From: Candidatus Obscuribacterales bacterium | GTDB lineage: Bacteria > Cyanobacteriota > Vampirovibrionia > Obscuribacterales > Obscuribacteraceae | DNA: 63,441 bases | Assembly (NCBI GenBank): GCA_021732025.1 | Contig: JAKFVU010000042.1 | Coordinates: 1 to 63,441 of the forward strand | Direction: 5' to 3' | Shown: positions 1 to 7,880 of the stretch, piece by piece | Position numbering within the stretch: the first letter of the stretch is position 1 | How the letters are laid out: each line of letters begins with the position of its first letter | The notes under the pieces: model-generated | The model's database searches: none | Seen by the model: only the letters and a program-made list of their open reading frames with translations | What the model was told of the DNA's origin: nothing | Position numbers and translations under genes: made by a program

Positions 1-87
1 ATCGAGCACGCTTTTACCAGCCCAAGCACCATAAAGAACTGCAAGTAGGCCGCATCCGACGGCAACTTGTAGAGGCAGATCACCCAT
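1..87 (-). CDS. hppA: Membrane pyrophosphatase (ion-pumping), N-terminal fragment
   Basis: Only the first 29 codons are inside the window; the gene runs off the left edge. The visible residues begin MGDLPLQVAVGCGLLAVLYG and continue AWAGKSVLD. This matches the first core helix of membrane-bound pyrophosphatases, where a glycine-rich helix ends in a YG-W-SVL motif just before the EGA-AYL segment. The start is secure: AGGGAG lies about seven bases before the ATG. The family couples pyrophosphate hydrolysis to H+ or Na+ export across the inner membrane. The ion specificity cannot be read from this fragment. The identification rests on a short stretch, so another polytopic protein with a similar first helix is possible. 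Confidence 0.7.
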   Translation of the reverse strand, partial: MGDLPLQVAVGCGLLAVLYGAWAGKSVLD

Positions 88-520
88 TTTTTACTCCCTA
101 GTTACGCTGTTTGAATGTCAGTCAGATCAGGACAACTTCAGTGACTTTTCATTCCAATGTTTTGCTACTAAACGAAAGTTCATTCGCAATCGCGCACCCA
201 TCTTGTTCGATGAAGATGCGATAGATTTGTCGGCAATAATCGCCTGGGGCAGAAATATTCCCGTTCTCCACGACTGCTTAGAGTAGCAGGAAGGGGATAG
301 TCCTACCCCAAATACTATTTAATTTACTGAACAATTACCTTGGTTGCCAACTAGATATAGATGGGCTGTAAATAGGTCGATTACCTCTGTGTTAGAATTT
401 TCCTTGGATCTCTTTATAACTGCCAAACCTCCCGAGATCCTGCATCATGGCCTTCATAGCTTAGCTCTTGAGAATGGCGAATCGAACTAGTCTGCGCAAC
501 AGTCCAAAATCAAGGAATCA
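88..520. other. Divergent intergenic region, hppA-like / amidase
   Basis: This 433-base gap separates the minus-strand pyrophosphatase fragment from the plus-strand amidase. I find no open frame with a ribosome binding site and no tRNA. It holds a small hairpin (CTGCT at 274-278 with AGCAG at 285-289), then a GGGG/CCCC pair at 293-296 and 306-309. A weak plus-strand -10-like TATAAC sits at 415-420, with only a poor -35 (TTAGAA at 392-397). Promoters for both flanking genes should lie here, but none is convincing by eye. Confidence 0.4.
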
Positions 521-2893
521 ATGAGCCCTAGGCCTTCTTACACATCAATTTTTGCATCAGCTCCAGCTCTAATAGCGTCGATGATTGCCCTTAGCTTCGC
601 TCTTCCTTGCAGCGTGTGGGGCCAGAACTATGCCGATCGCGGACCTGGTGTTCGAGTTACTCAGGCATCTGAAGGCACGCTGACAGCTGCTGGTGGCGAA
701 GTTACCCTCAAAACTGAAACACCAGTGGTGGCAGGACGGCCCCAGTTCAGGTATTTGCCCGGCAGCAACGGCGATACCGTTTTGACCGCAGATTTTGAAG
801 GGTTAACCTGGAATTATCCGACCAAGATTATTAGACTGAATTCACCTGAAAAGGCTCTAAGTAATGCTGGCTTCGCCGGTATCAAAGAGATTCGCATCGG
901 CCAATTTCAAGCCAGCCCAAGTGTTTTGAGAGTCTCCTTCGTTGCTCGCGATCCAGCTGTCCTAAAGAAAGTTGCAATCGGCGCCGCCCCTGGAGTCTTG
1001 AAGTTATCTTGGAAGAGCATCGGCTCCACAGCTAATAGTTTTGGCTCAAGTCTGAACAGCGCAAACAAGACTAATGCCGCAAACAAGACTAATGCCGAAT
1101 TTCCTAGCAAAGCGCCTTCGTCGCGTCTGAGTTCCTCTGGGCAAATGCCTCCGGTGGCTGGTTCAGGCTCAGCTAAGAAGGCGACATATGGTGACGGTAG
1201 TAAAGGTTCCAACTCAGCCTCAGATGCGGGTCTAATTGCCGAAGCTGCGAAAGAGAAGGCGCCAAAAGGTGGGTGGCTTGCCCGTCTGCGCTCAAAGACC
1301 AGGGATTATTTTAGTGAGACTCCAGAAGCGATAAAAGAACCGACAAAAGAAGCTGCGAAAGACACTTCATCAGATACATCAAAAGATATTGCTCGAGAGA
1401 CAGCAAGAGAAACTGCAAAACAAGCTAAAAAACAATCTTTAAAAGAAGCAGCAAACACTGAGGCGTCAACCTCTAGGCAATCCGCAACTTCTATAAATGC
1501 ACCAGTTGCTCCTGCCATTGCTCAATCTTCGCCTGCGGCTGCTAGAGCAGCTCGAATCCCTGTTCCAGCACCAGCTTTTTCAACTTCCAGCAATTCAAGT
1601 TCAACTTCCGGCAATTCAAATTCAACTTCCGGCAATTCAAGTTCACTTTCAAATAATCAGAATTCTATTTCCAGCAGTCAAAATTCTGGTGCCATTTCAG
1701 ATAGTGAGAGCATTGACCGAGCCTTCCCAACAATTCGCAACGACAATCAAAGACCGGGCATCACATCTGGTGCCTCTAGTGATTCGGGTGAATTAGATAA
1801 GCCTGAAGTATTAGGTCCGCCGCCTCTAATTACTTTAGAAACTGCCGATCCGCAGGGCTCTGGTGCCAAGCTGGAAATTTTTAGGGTTGAGCGCCCCGAC
1901 GGGCAACAGCTCAATTTCAAGTCATTCCGCTTACATAATCCTGAGCGCTATGTTGTCGATATGCCCGATTATCGCGAGTTGGCGAATTCGACTTTGCCTG
2001 ACGTGTCCACATCACCTCTAGTTTCTTCCATGCGCGTTGGTTTGCCAGGCGAAGCCGAAGGAGCTGGGCGACTGGTCTTGCAGCTTACTGATGACACAGT
2101 TTCGGTGGATGAGACTTTCAATTCTGGTTCTAGTTACATGACCGTAACTCTGGCAAAAGGGTTGACCGGCAATGCTGGTATTGCGCGCAACGGTAATCTC
2201 GTTGGCTCTATCGCTGGTGGCACTGGTCCGATTTTGGTACCACGAGCCCCGAGCGAGACCGTTATCGTACTTGATGCAGGCCATGGCGGCAGCGATCCTG
2301 GAGCTGTGCGCGGAGACGTGCAAGAGAAAGAAGTGACTCTGCAAATCATAAATAAGCTGAAGAAAGTGTTGGAAGGGAAGGGTGCACGTATTGTGCTGAC
2401 CCGTGGCGACGACACCTTTATCTCACTTGAAGAGAGAGTGCGAATAACGAATGCCGTAACTCCCAATTTGTTTCTATCGGTACATATTAATTCGCTTGAA
2501 AGTACCTCGAACATATATGGCATAGAAACCTATTTTCAGACAGAGCAAAGTAGGCCTCTGGCAGATCGAGTGCATGCCTCACTGGTGTCTGGTCTCGGGG
2601 CACCTGACCGGTCGGTGAGGAAGGCCCGCTTCTATGTCATTAACCACACTCCCATTCCTGCAATCTTGGCAGAAGTGGGCTACATTACAAATAAGCAGGA
2701 GAGAGACAGGTTAATCTCCTCTGATTACCAGCAAAAGGTTGCTAGCGCGCTGGCTCGGGGTGTTATGCTCTACCTACAAGATGTAAAATCTCGCAATGGC
2801 TTTGCTAATAATTCCGCTGGTTCAGTAAGCTCTTCTACAGACTCACAACAACCATCGAAATTAGCGACCGGAAGCTGGAAACCTACCAAGTAG
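521..2893 (+). CDS. N-acetylmuramoyl-L-alanine amidase, AMIN and Amidase_3 domains
   Basis: Exported peptidoglycan amidase that cleaves the bond between N-acetylmuramic acid and L-alanine. Residues 1-35 form a signal peptide. An AMIN-like beta domain spans about 60-165 and a second about 440-545. A long Ser/Asn/Lys/Glu-rich linker lies between them. The catalytic Amidase_3 domain covers about 578-757. Its zinc and catalytic residues are present: H588 in DAGHGG, E602, H655 in SVHIN and E718 in LAEVGYITN. AMIN domains usually target such enzymes to the septum or cell wall. AAGGA just before the ATG supports the start. The linker contains two in-frame tandem repeats, 18 bp x2 at 1061-1096 and 21 bp x3 at 1579-1641. 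At 790 residues it is longer than most AmiC proteins because of that linker. Confidence 0.93.
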   Translation: MSPRPSYTSIFASAPALIASMIALSFALPCSVWGQNYADRGPGVRVTQASEGTLTAAGGEVTLKTETPVVAGRPQFRYLPGSNGDTVLTADFEGLTWNYPTKIIRLNSPEKALSNAGFAGIKEIRIGQFQASPSVLRVSFVARDPAVLKKVAIGAAPGVLKLSWKSIGSTANSFGSSLNSANKTNAANKTNAEFPSKAPSSRLSSSGQMPPVAGSGSAKKATYGDGSKGSNSASDAGLIAEAAKEKAPKGGWLARLRSKTRDYFSETPEAIKEPTKEAAKDTSSDTSKDIARETARETAKQAKKQSLKEAANTEASTSRQSATSINAPVAPAIAQSSPAAARAARIPVPAPAFSTSSNSSSTSGNSNSTSGNSSSLSNNQNSISSSQNSGAISDSESIDRAFPTIRNDNQRPGITSGASSDSGELDKPEVLGPPPLITLETADPQGSGAKLEIFRVERPDGQQLNFKSFRLHNPERYVVDMPDYRELANSTLPDVSTSPLVSSMRVGLPGEAEGAGRLVLQLTDDTVSVDETFNSGSSYMTVTLAKGLTGNAGIARNGNLVGSIAGGTGPILVPRAPSETVIVLDAGHGGSDPGAVRGDVQEKEVTLQIINKLKKVLEGKGARIVLTRGDDTFISLEERVRITNAVTPNLFLSVHINSLESTSNIYGIETYFQTEQSRPLADRVHASLVSGLGAPDRSVRKARFYVINHTPIPAILAEVGYITNKQERDRLISSDYQQKVASALARGVMLYLQDVKSRNGFANNSAGSVSSSTDSQQPSKLATGSWKPTK
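1061..1096 (+). repeat. 18-bp tandem duplication inside the amidase linker
   Basis: Two identical 18-bp units encode two NKTNAA-like hexapeptides in the low-complexity linker of the amidase. The repeat is in frame, so it only lengthens the linker. Confidence 0.9.
1579..1641 (+). repeat. 21-bp x3 tandem repeat inside the amidase linker
   Basis: Three near-identical 21-bp units (two mismatches in all) encode heptads of the STSGNSS type. They are in frame within the Ser/Asn-rich spacer between the two AMIN-like regions. Confidence 0.9.
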
Positions 2894-2919
2894 CAAGTCC
2901 AATATTACTGACAAAGAAG

Positions 2920-3975
2920 TTGATAGCAAAATTGACTAAAAAAGTAACTGAAGATCGTTTATACATGCGCACTACCAAGCGAATCGGCTTGTTCGATTCT
3001 GGCGTCGGTGGTCTATCTGTTTTGCGACATTTGGTTACTGTCACCGAGGGTGAGGGCCTAGAATTTGTCTATCTCGGTGATGCTGCTCGCTGCCCCTACG
3101 GCAACAGAGCTAAAGCCGAGATTGCCACATTTGTAGACGAAATTGTCAGTTGGCTAACTTCGTTTCAGCTTGATGCCATCGTTATGGCATGCAATACCAG
3201 CGCCGCTGTGGCCAAAGATGCAGCGGTGGCCGCAGCCTCCCGAGCGCCGGCGGTGAAGCTCTACGACTTGATCGAACCGACGGCCGATTGGATTGTGGCT
3301 AATCCACCCAAATCAGTTGGTGTGATGTCGACTATTAATACAGCCAACAGCAAAGCTTTCTCCAAGGCACTGGCCGCTCGCGGTTACCAGGGTTCGGTGG
3401 TGGAGTTAGGGTGTCCTAAGCTAGTGCCACTTATAGAAAGCGGCCGGTTAGGAGAAAGTGAGTGTGAGTCTGCTCTTTCGCTCGCTTTGACTGAGTATTT
3501 ACAAGCATTAGCCGGAGTAGATGCGCTGATTCTTGGTTGCACTCATTTTCCCTTTGTCGCTGATCGCATCGAGAACTTAGTGCAAGGCCAGCTCAAAGCA
3601 CTGTTTCCTAATGGTCTTAAACTAATTGATCCAGCTCATGCATTAGCCTTTCAGTTGCTAGGCCTTGCCGCACCGAATTTGATACCACAGCAGAATGAAG
3701 CCCCGCTTGCTGCAGAGCCTCAAGCTAATTGCTATCAATCAGATGCATTTCGCTTTTTCACCACCGGTATCGCTAGCGATTTTGCCGTTGCCGCAGAGCG
3801 CTGTTTAGGGCAACCACTAGGACAAGTACAAGAGCTTGCAGTATCCGTACTAGAGCGGGCCGCTAGCAATGAAAGCGTTACGTCGCAACAAAGCAGCAAA
3901 AGCATTGAAAGCCTTGAGAGCATCAAGCTCCAGAATGTTGCTATTGATGTCGCAACTTCGGGCTCGTTTGCTTAA
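2920..3975 (+). CDS. murI: Glutamate racemase
   Basis: Cytoplasmic enzyme that makes D-glutamate for peptidoglycan. The family landmarks are clear: DSGVGGLSVL near the N-terminus, YLGDAARCPYG, MACNTSAA with the first catalytic cysteine, and LGCTHFPF with the second. The C-terminus runs about 70 residues past the usual family length (near 265) and ends in a Ser-rich tail. The start is uncertain. TTG at 2920 gives 351 residues, while ATG at 2965 (MRTTKRIGLFDSG) fits the family better; neither has a good ribosome binding site. It lies 26 bases after the amidase, so the two cell-wall genes are probably co-transcribed. Confidence 0.93.
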   Translation: MIAKLTKKVTEDRLYMRTTKRIGLFDSGVGGLSVLRHLVTVTEGEGLEFVYLGDAARCPYGNRAKAEIATFVDEIVSWLTSFQLDAIVMACNTSAAVAKDAAVAAASRAPAVKLYDLIEPTADWIVANPPKSVGVMSTINTANSKAFSKALAARGYQGSVVELGCPKLVPLIESGRLGESECESALSLALTEYLQALAGVDALILGCTHFPFVADRIENLVQGQLKALFPNGLKLIDPAHALAFQLLGLAAPNLIPQQNEAPLAAEPQANCYQSDAFRFFTTGIASDFAVAAERCLGQPLGQVQELAVSVLERAASNESVTSQQSSKSIESLESIKLQNVAIDVATSGSFA

Positions 3976-3995
3976 TAAGTTTTTAGAGGCAGCGT

Positions 3996-4607
3996 ATGTC
4001 TGAACAGCTCCACCTGGCTCCGCCACCAATCTGGCAAAGCCTTGAAGCCGTTGAGTCTTCAGCTCGAGCTTGTCGAGACTGCCAGCTTTGTCAAAGCCGT
4101 ACGAATGTTGTCTTTTCTGCTGGAAACGCCAAGGCTAAGCTCATGATTATCGCTGAGGCACCGGGGCGAAATGAGGACGAGGCCGGGGTTCCCTTCGTTG
4201 GCCGCGCAGGAAAATTGTTCGACAAAATTCTTGAAGCTGGTCGTATCGATCGCGAAAAAGAGATATACCTTTGCAATGTCGTAAAGTGTCGTCCACCCAA
4301 CAATCGGCCACCTGCAAAAGCTGAAATTCAAGCTTGTCGCAAGTACCTAGAAGCACAGCTAGAGCTAGTTCGCCCGGCTTTGATCTTAGTGGCGGGAGCA
4401 ACGGCAGTAGAGGCTATTTTGGATGTTAAGGATCCTATAAGCCGCATTCGTGGCACATGGTTTGATTGTCAGTTCGGTGCTAAAGTTATGCCTGTCTTTC
4501 ACCCTACTTATTTGTTGCGCAATGATTCCAAAGAAATCGGCTCACCGAAATGGTTGATGTGGCAAGACATTCAAGAAGTTCGCAAACAACTAGATCTCTT
4601 GAATTAG
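3996..4607 (+). CDS. Uracil-DNA glycosylase, family 4 (Fe-S type)
   Basis: Removes uracil from DNA in base-excision repair. Cys29 and Cys32 (CQLC) pair with two later cysteines, in VVKCRPP and in QACRKYL, to give the four-cysteine pattern that holds a 4Fe-4S cluster in family 4 enzymes. Motif A is EAPGRNEDEAGVPFVGRAG, and the C-terminal HPTYLLR matches the second active-site motif. The length of 203 residues is typical. It starts 20 bases after murI and ends the first plus-strand run. This family is often annotated as phage SPO1 polymerase-related protein because of an N-terminal similarity. Confidence 0.93.
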   Translation: MSEQLHLAPPPIWQSLEAVESSARACRDCQLCQSRTNVVFSAGNAKAKLMIIAEAPGRNEDEAGVPFVGRAGKLFDKILEAGRIDREKEIYLCNVVKCRPPNNRPPAKAEIQACRKYLEAQLELVRPALILVAGATAVEAILDVKDPISRIRGTWFDCQFGAKVMPVFHPTYLLRNDSKEIGSPKWLMWQDIQEVRKQLDLLN

Positions 4608-4696
4608 ACTAAAAAGTATTGTCTGTGTAGGTTTTTAGTTTACTTATTGGTCGTAGTGCGTAAACTTAGATTCTTAGGAATCACGGGGGCTCAGAT

Positions 4697-4996
4697 ATGG
4701 CAGTTAAGGCCGACTCTTTCTACGCTGATCTTCTTACCGCTCAGATTGCAGACGCTGTCACCAACGATTTTGGTAAGGCAATTCTCAAACTTCCCAATCA
4801 AGGTCGTGGTCATGTTCATGACGACGTTGATGTATATTTCTCCGCTATAGCAATGGAGCAGGTCAACGCAATCTCTGATAAGCATGGCATTACCGATGCT
4901 GCCGCGTTGCATGAAATTTTCCAGTTGACTCGCCATAACCTTATTCAAGGTTTCCGCATCGGGCAAAATCTGCGCGGCAATTTTAAACCTAACTAA
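4697..4996 (+). CDS. Small conserved-looking protein of unknown function
   Basis: I do not recognise this 99-residue protein. It is soluble and mostly helical in appearance, with no signal peptide and no cysteine. A His/Asp-rich patch (GRGHVHDDVDVYF) lies at about residues 37-49, and a polar C-terminus follows. A purine-rich stretch (GGGGG, about nine bases before the ATG) can serve as ribosome binding site. An antisense frame of 122 codons overlaps it at 4691-5059. I prefer the plus-strand gene for its start context, balanced composition and position after the glycosylase. It converges on the minus-strand operon that begins 24 bases downstream. Confidence 0.6.
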   Translation: MAVKADSFYADLLTAQIADAVTNDFGKAILKLPNQGRGHVHDDVDVYFSAIAMEQVNAISDKHGITDAAALHEIFQLTRHNLIQGFRIGQNLRGNFKPN

Positions 4997-5019
4997 AACT
5001 AGTCCTAAGCTAACCAGAA

Positions 5020-6126
5020 CTAGGCTGACCAAATATTGTTTTTCTCCTTGACGCGCCAAATAAAGCCGTCAAGCAAATAATGAGTAGACTGCGGCAGTGC
5101 TAAGAATGGCACCAATAGCGCCAGTATCACTGTGTCATTGATAGTCGGCAATGCCGAAAATAGAGCGAAAATACCAAGGTGTTCTCGCCAGATAAGGCCG
5201 TCCCAGAGCCCTTCTTCTAAGTAGGCCAGTACTGCTAAGAAGGCGAAGAAAATGGCGACATTACTCAATATGGCATGGAGAATTGGTGTGCCGTTTTTGT
5301 TTGGTTCGCTCGCTTTGGTGTGGTTTGCTGCCGGTTCATGATGATAGAGCCATACTAGAGCCATATAAGGAATGCCGTGGCTGACCACGTTGGTGATGGT
5401 GAAGGCCATATCTGAATTGAAGGTGATGATGCCAGTCCACCAGCTCAAGGCCGTGCCTACAATGAGAAGATTTCTCGGAATATTGAAAAAAGCTGTTTTT
5501 TTGAGCATCACCAGTTCTTTCAATAAGTATCCGGCCATGACTAATACGTAAAATAGAAAAGCGATTTTAGTAAGTATGTCTGGCAGGCTCTCGAAAAAGT
5601 CACCGGCCACAAACCAGCTGTAATTGCGGGGCATGTTGGTATGCCAGAAAAGTATTGGGTAAAGAGTGGCCATATAAATTGCCAAACTATCCAACCATTT
5701 GAATTTCTTCATTGGTTCTGGATCGTGTCGAGAGTAGAGCACGACAAAACCAAATTGTTGACGTATAAAATGAAAGACTGCTAAATAGGCGAGGGCTCGC
5801 CAAAAATAAATACCGTCTAGTGAATAGAGCAAACTGCCACCGATCCAGGCAATGAGCGGTAACGCCAGTAGAGTAGTTTTATTCTTTTCTAAAGCCTGTG
5901 GCGACAAATAGGTGCGGAAAAGCGTAGCGTAGACATGGGCGACGTCTATCAGCAAAACAAAGCAGACCCAAACCCAAAGTGGAATATTTTGGCTGGCCGG
6001 AATATATTGACGAGCTAAGATCACAGCAGCACTGGATAGAAAGGCTGGAGAGATTATCCAGACTGTGTCCCAGCCCGCTGATGAGAGCCAGGCTTGTTTC
6101 GGTTTGGACTGTGCTTGCTCGCTCAT
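5020..6126 (-). CDS. Polytopic membrane protein with conserved-looking histidines, unknown function
   Basis: A 368-residue inner-membrane protein with about nine predicted hydrophobic helices, which I cannot assign to a named family. Histidines sit near helix ends in short motifs: DVAHVYATLFRTY, AVFHFIRQQFG, VSHGIPYMALVW, LYHHEP and QSTHYLLDGFIWR. Such spacing recalls membrane metalloenzymes, but I see no exact desaturase or hydroxylase signature. It is the last gene of an eight-gene operon. Its ATG overlaps the stop of the amine oxidase by four bases (ATGA), so translation is probably coupled. The operon context suggests a role in the membrane-linked polyamine-like pathway proposed there. 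That role is inference only. Confidence 0.85.
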   Translation of the reverse strand: MSEQAQSKPKQAWLSSAGWDTVWIISPAFLSSAAVILARQYIPASQNIPLWVWVCFVLLIDVAHVYATLFRTYLSPQALEKNKTTLLALPLIAWIGGSLLYSLDGIYFWRALAYLAVFHFIRQQFGFVVLYSRHDPEPMKKFKWLDSLAIYMATLYPILFWHTNMPRNYSWFVAGDFFESLPDILTKIAFLFYVLVMAGYLLKELVMLKKTAFFNIPRNLLIVGTALSWWTGIITFNSDMAFTITNVVSHGIPYMALVWLYHHEPAANHTKASEPNKNGTPILHAILSNVAIFFAFLAVLAYLEEGLWDGLIWREHLGIFALFSALPTINDTVILALLVPFLALPQSTHYLLDGFIWRVKEKNNIWSA

Positions 6127-7880
6127 GTCTTCGCCAAGACCATTTTGGCAGCCTCTACTCCATGGTACTGAGCTTCTTCAAAATTTGAAATGCCTGACAT
6201 ATCAGAATGGGCAAAGAAAACATTGCCTTTTGGCACTTTCATCTGTTTCCGTGATTCTCCCCATATTACGCCTATAGAGGGCCTAACCATGCCGTGTCCC
6301 CAGGGCCAGAGGTCTATTGAAATAATCTCGTTGGCAATACCTGGATGCATTTTTTCCAGGTCATCAACTATAGACTTGGACCACTGATCAGCGCTCGCTG
6401 CATATAACGCTTTTCGCGCTGCCAGTGGTTCTTGCTGTGACAGAGGGAAATAATAAGTGATCACTGTCGGTTTGTGCCTGGTTGTTATTTCTTGATGGTT
6501 CGCTACCACGTAGCCTAGAGATTGGCTGTAATAGCTGACATTGTCCCAGGCGGGCAGAGTGCCTTGACCATCGGGCAAATGCCGCAGACTTATATTAGCC
6601 ACCATCCAAGGTGCATAGGTAGGCGCATAGGTAGGCGCATAAGTAGACGCATGGGTAGGCGCATAACTAGGTGCGTAAGTCGGCGCGTAAGTAGTTGAAT
6701 TAGTAGGTGCAGACTGCTTCTCAAAGTCAGCTATGAGCTTGTTGGCTATAAATCGAGGGGCGGCCATAATGACAAAGTCTGATTCGATAGCTTGATGCTT
6801 GTTGCTTTCAGTATCGAGGTAAGTGGTCAATATTTTTTCGGCCTTCCCTTCCAACTTTTTGACGCTTGTGGCAAGGGCATTGACTTGAATATGTGCCGTC
6901 AACGGTTGTTTTAGCTTTTCTACTAGATAGCCATTTCCTTGTGGCCATGTCAGTACAGAGTTCTGCTCTGAGTTGGCCGCCGTTCCCCTTCGTCCCGCGA
7001 AATAATGAATGCCGGCCCAGGCTGAGACAAATTCGGCAGTTGAGCCATAATCGTCCCTGCAGCAATAATCTACATACCACAACAGTGGTTTGCTTTTGAA
7101 ATTGTTGTCTTTAAGCCACTGAGCCATCGAGATTTTGTCGAGGTCTGTGAACTGCTGATCGCGAGCACTTAAATCTAGTGGGATAGCAAAGGCTGCCTCG
7201 CCGGCACTGCCTTTGGCTTGGCGATACTGCACCATCTTTTCGAAGAAACGAGCTATATCTGCACTTTCACTCTGGCTTAAACCTCTTTTGGGTACCAGGC
7301 CGTCGTGAAAAGCACCATCTTTGAAGAGGCGATCTTGCGGTTGATGACAGAGCATGAGTTCATCGTAAATTGGTTCACCTGAGTCATCATAGCCTTGAAT
7401 GATTTTCAGCTCTTCAAACAGTTGGCGTACATATTTCGATTCACGATTGGCGATAGGTACATAGTGTGCTCCCCACGGATAGGCACTTATTTGGTTTTTG
7501 CCAGAAGCTGAATTGCCGCCTACAACTGGCTCTAAGTCTAGTAAAACGAAGTCGTCCAAGTCGTTTTTCTTGAGCCACCAGGCTGCTGAAAGACCGGCCA
7601 TACCCGCACCGATTATGGTGACACGCACTTTTTTAGTGGCTTTGAGCTGAGTGGCATTGAAGTCAATTTTTGATGGTGATTGGCGCAATAAGTGACCGAC
7701 TTTTTGCGAAGGGCCAAGTATGCGGCAGGGAAATTTGGCATTGGCATCGGGCCATTGAGATAGTGACTTGAGCCACTGCGAGCCAAGCTTATGGTCAGCC
7801 AGAAATTTAGCGCCAACGACTGAAAGACCAAGGGCAGTTAGCGTTTTGAGGAATGCTGCTCGACTAATGGGCGTCGACAT
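6123..7880 (-). CDS. FAD-dependent amine oxidase / protoporphyrinogen-oxidase-like flavoprotein, exported
   Basis: A flavoprotein of 585 residues. The Rossmann FAD motif GAGMAGLSAAWW lies at about residue 85 and an EPVVGGNSASG-type flavin segment follows. The C-terminal part has the FAHSDMSGISNFEEA FAD-contact motif typical of flavin amine oxidases. The open frame extends 36 codons upstream. ATG at 7880 is chosen because GGAG precedes it and because a signal-like N-terminus (SRAAFLKTLTALGLSVVG) then follows. That segment resembles a Tat signal with one arginine missing. The gene overlaps the preceding spermidine-synthase-like gene by 17 bases. A seven-copy TYAP repeat (6610-6693) interrupts the fold just before a conserved-looking APWMVANI strand. 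A polyamine-like substrate is suggested only by the neighbour. Confidence 0.85.
   Translation of the reverse strand: MSTPISRAAFLKTLTALGLSVVGAKFLADHKLGSQWLKSLSQWPDANAKFPCRILGPSQKVGHLLRQSPSKIDFNATQLKATKKVRVTIIGAGMAGLSAAWWLKKNDLDDFVLLDLEPVVGGNSASGKNQISAYPWGAHYVPIANRESKYVRQLFEELKIIQGYDDSGEPIYDELMLCHQPQDRLFKDGAFHDGLVPKRGLSQSESADIARFFEKMVQYRQAKGSAGEAAFAIPLDLSARDQQFTDLDKISMAQWLKDNNFKSKPLLWYVDYCCRDDYGSTAEFVSAWAGIHYFAGRRGTAANSEQNSVLTWPQGNGYLVEKLKQPLTAHIQVNALATSVKKLEGKAEKILTTYLDTESNKHQAIESDFVIMAAPRFIANKLIADFEKQSAPTNSTTYAPTYAPSYAPTHASTYAPTYAPTYAPWMVANISLRHLPDGQGTLPAWDNVSYYSQSLGYVVANHQEITTRHKPTVITYYFPLSQQEPLAARKALYAASADQWSKSIVDDLEKMHPGIANEIISIDLWPWGHGMVRPSIGVIWGESRKQMKVPKGNVFFAHSDMSGISNFEEAQYHGVEAAKMVLAKT
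6610..6693 (-). repeat. 12-bp x7 coding minisatellite (TYAP repeat)
   Basis: Seven consecutive 12-bp units with a few substitutions encode TYAP, SYAP and THAS tetrapeptides inside the amine oxidase. The last unit merges into YAPWMV, so the array looks like an expansion of a resident YAP codon block. The unit length is a multiple of three, so copy-number changes keep the frame. Confidence 0.95.

Noticed and set aside
4691..5059. Antisense 122-codon frame over the small orphan gene
   Set aside because: It overlaps both the better-supported plus-strand gene and the end of the membrane protein gene, has no ribosome binding site and looks like a mirror frame.
6610..6693. CRISPR-like array
   Set aside because: Units are 12 bp, contiguous, without spacers and in frame within a protein; it is a minisatellite.
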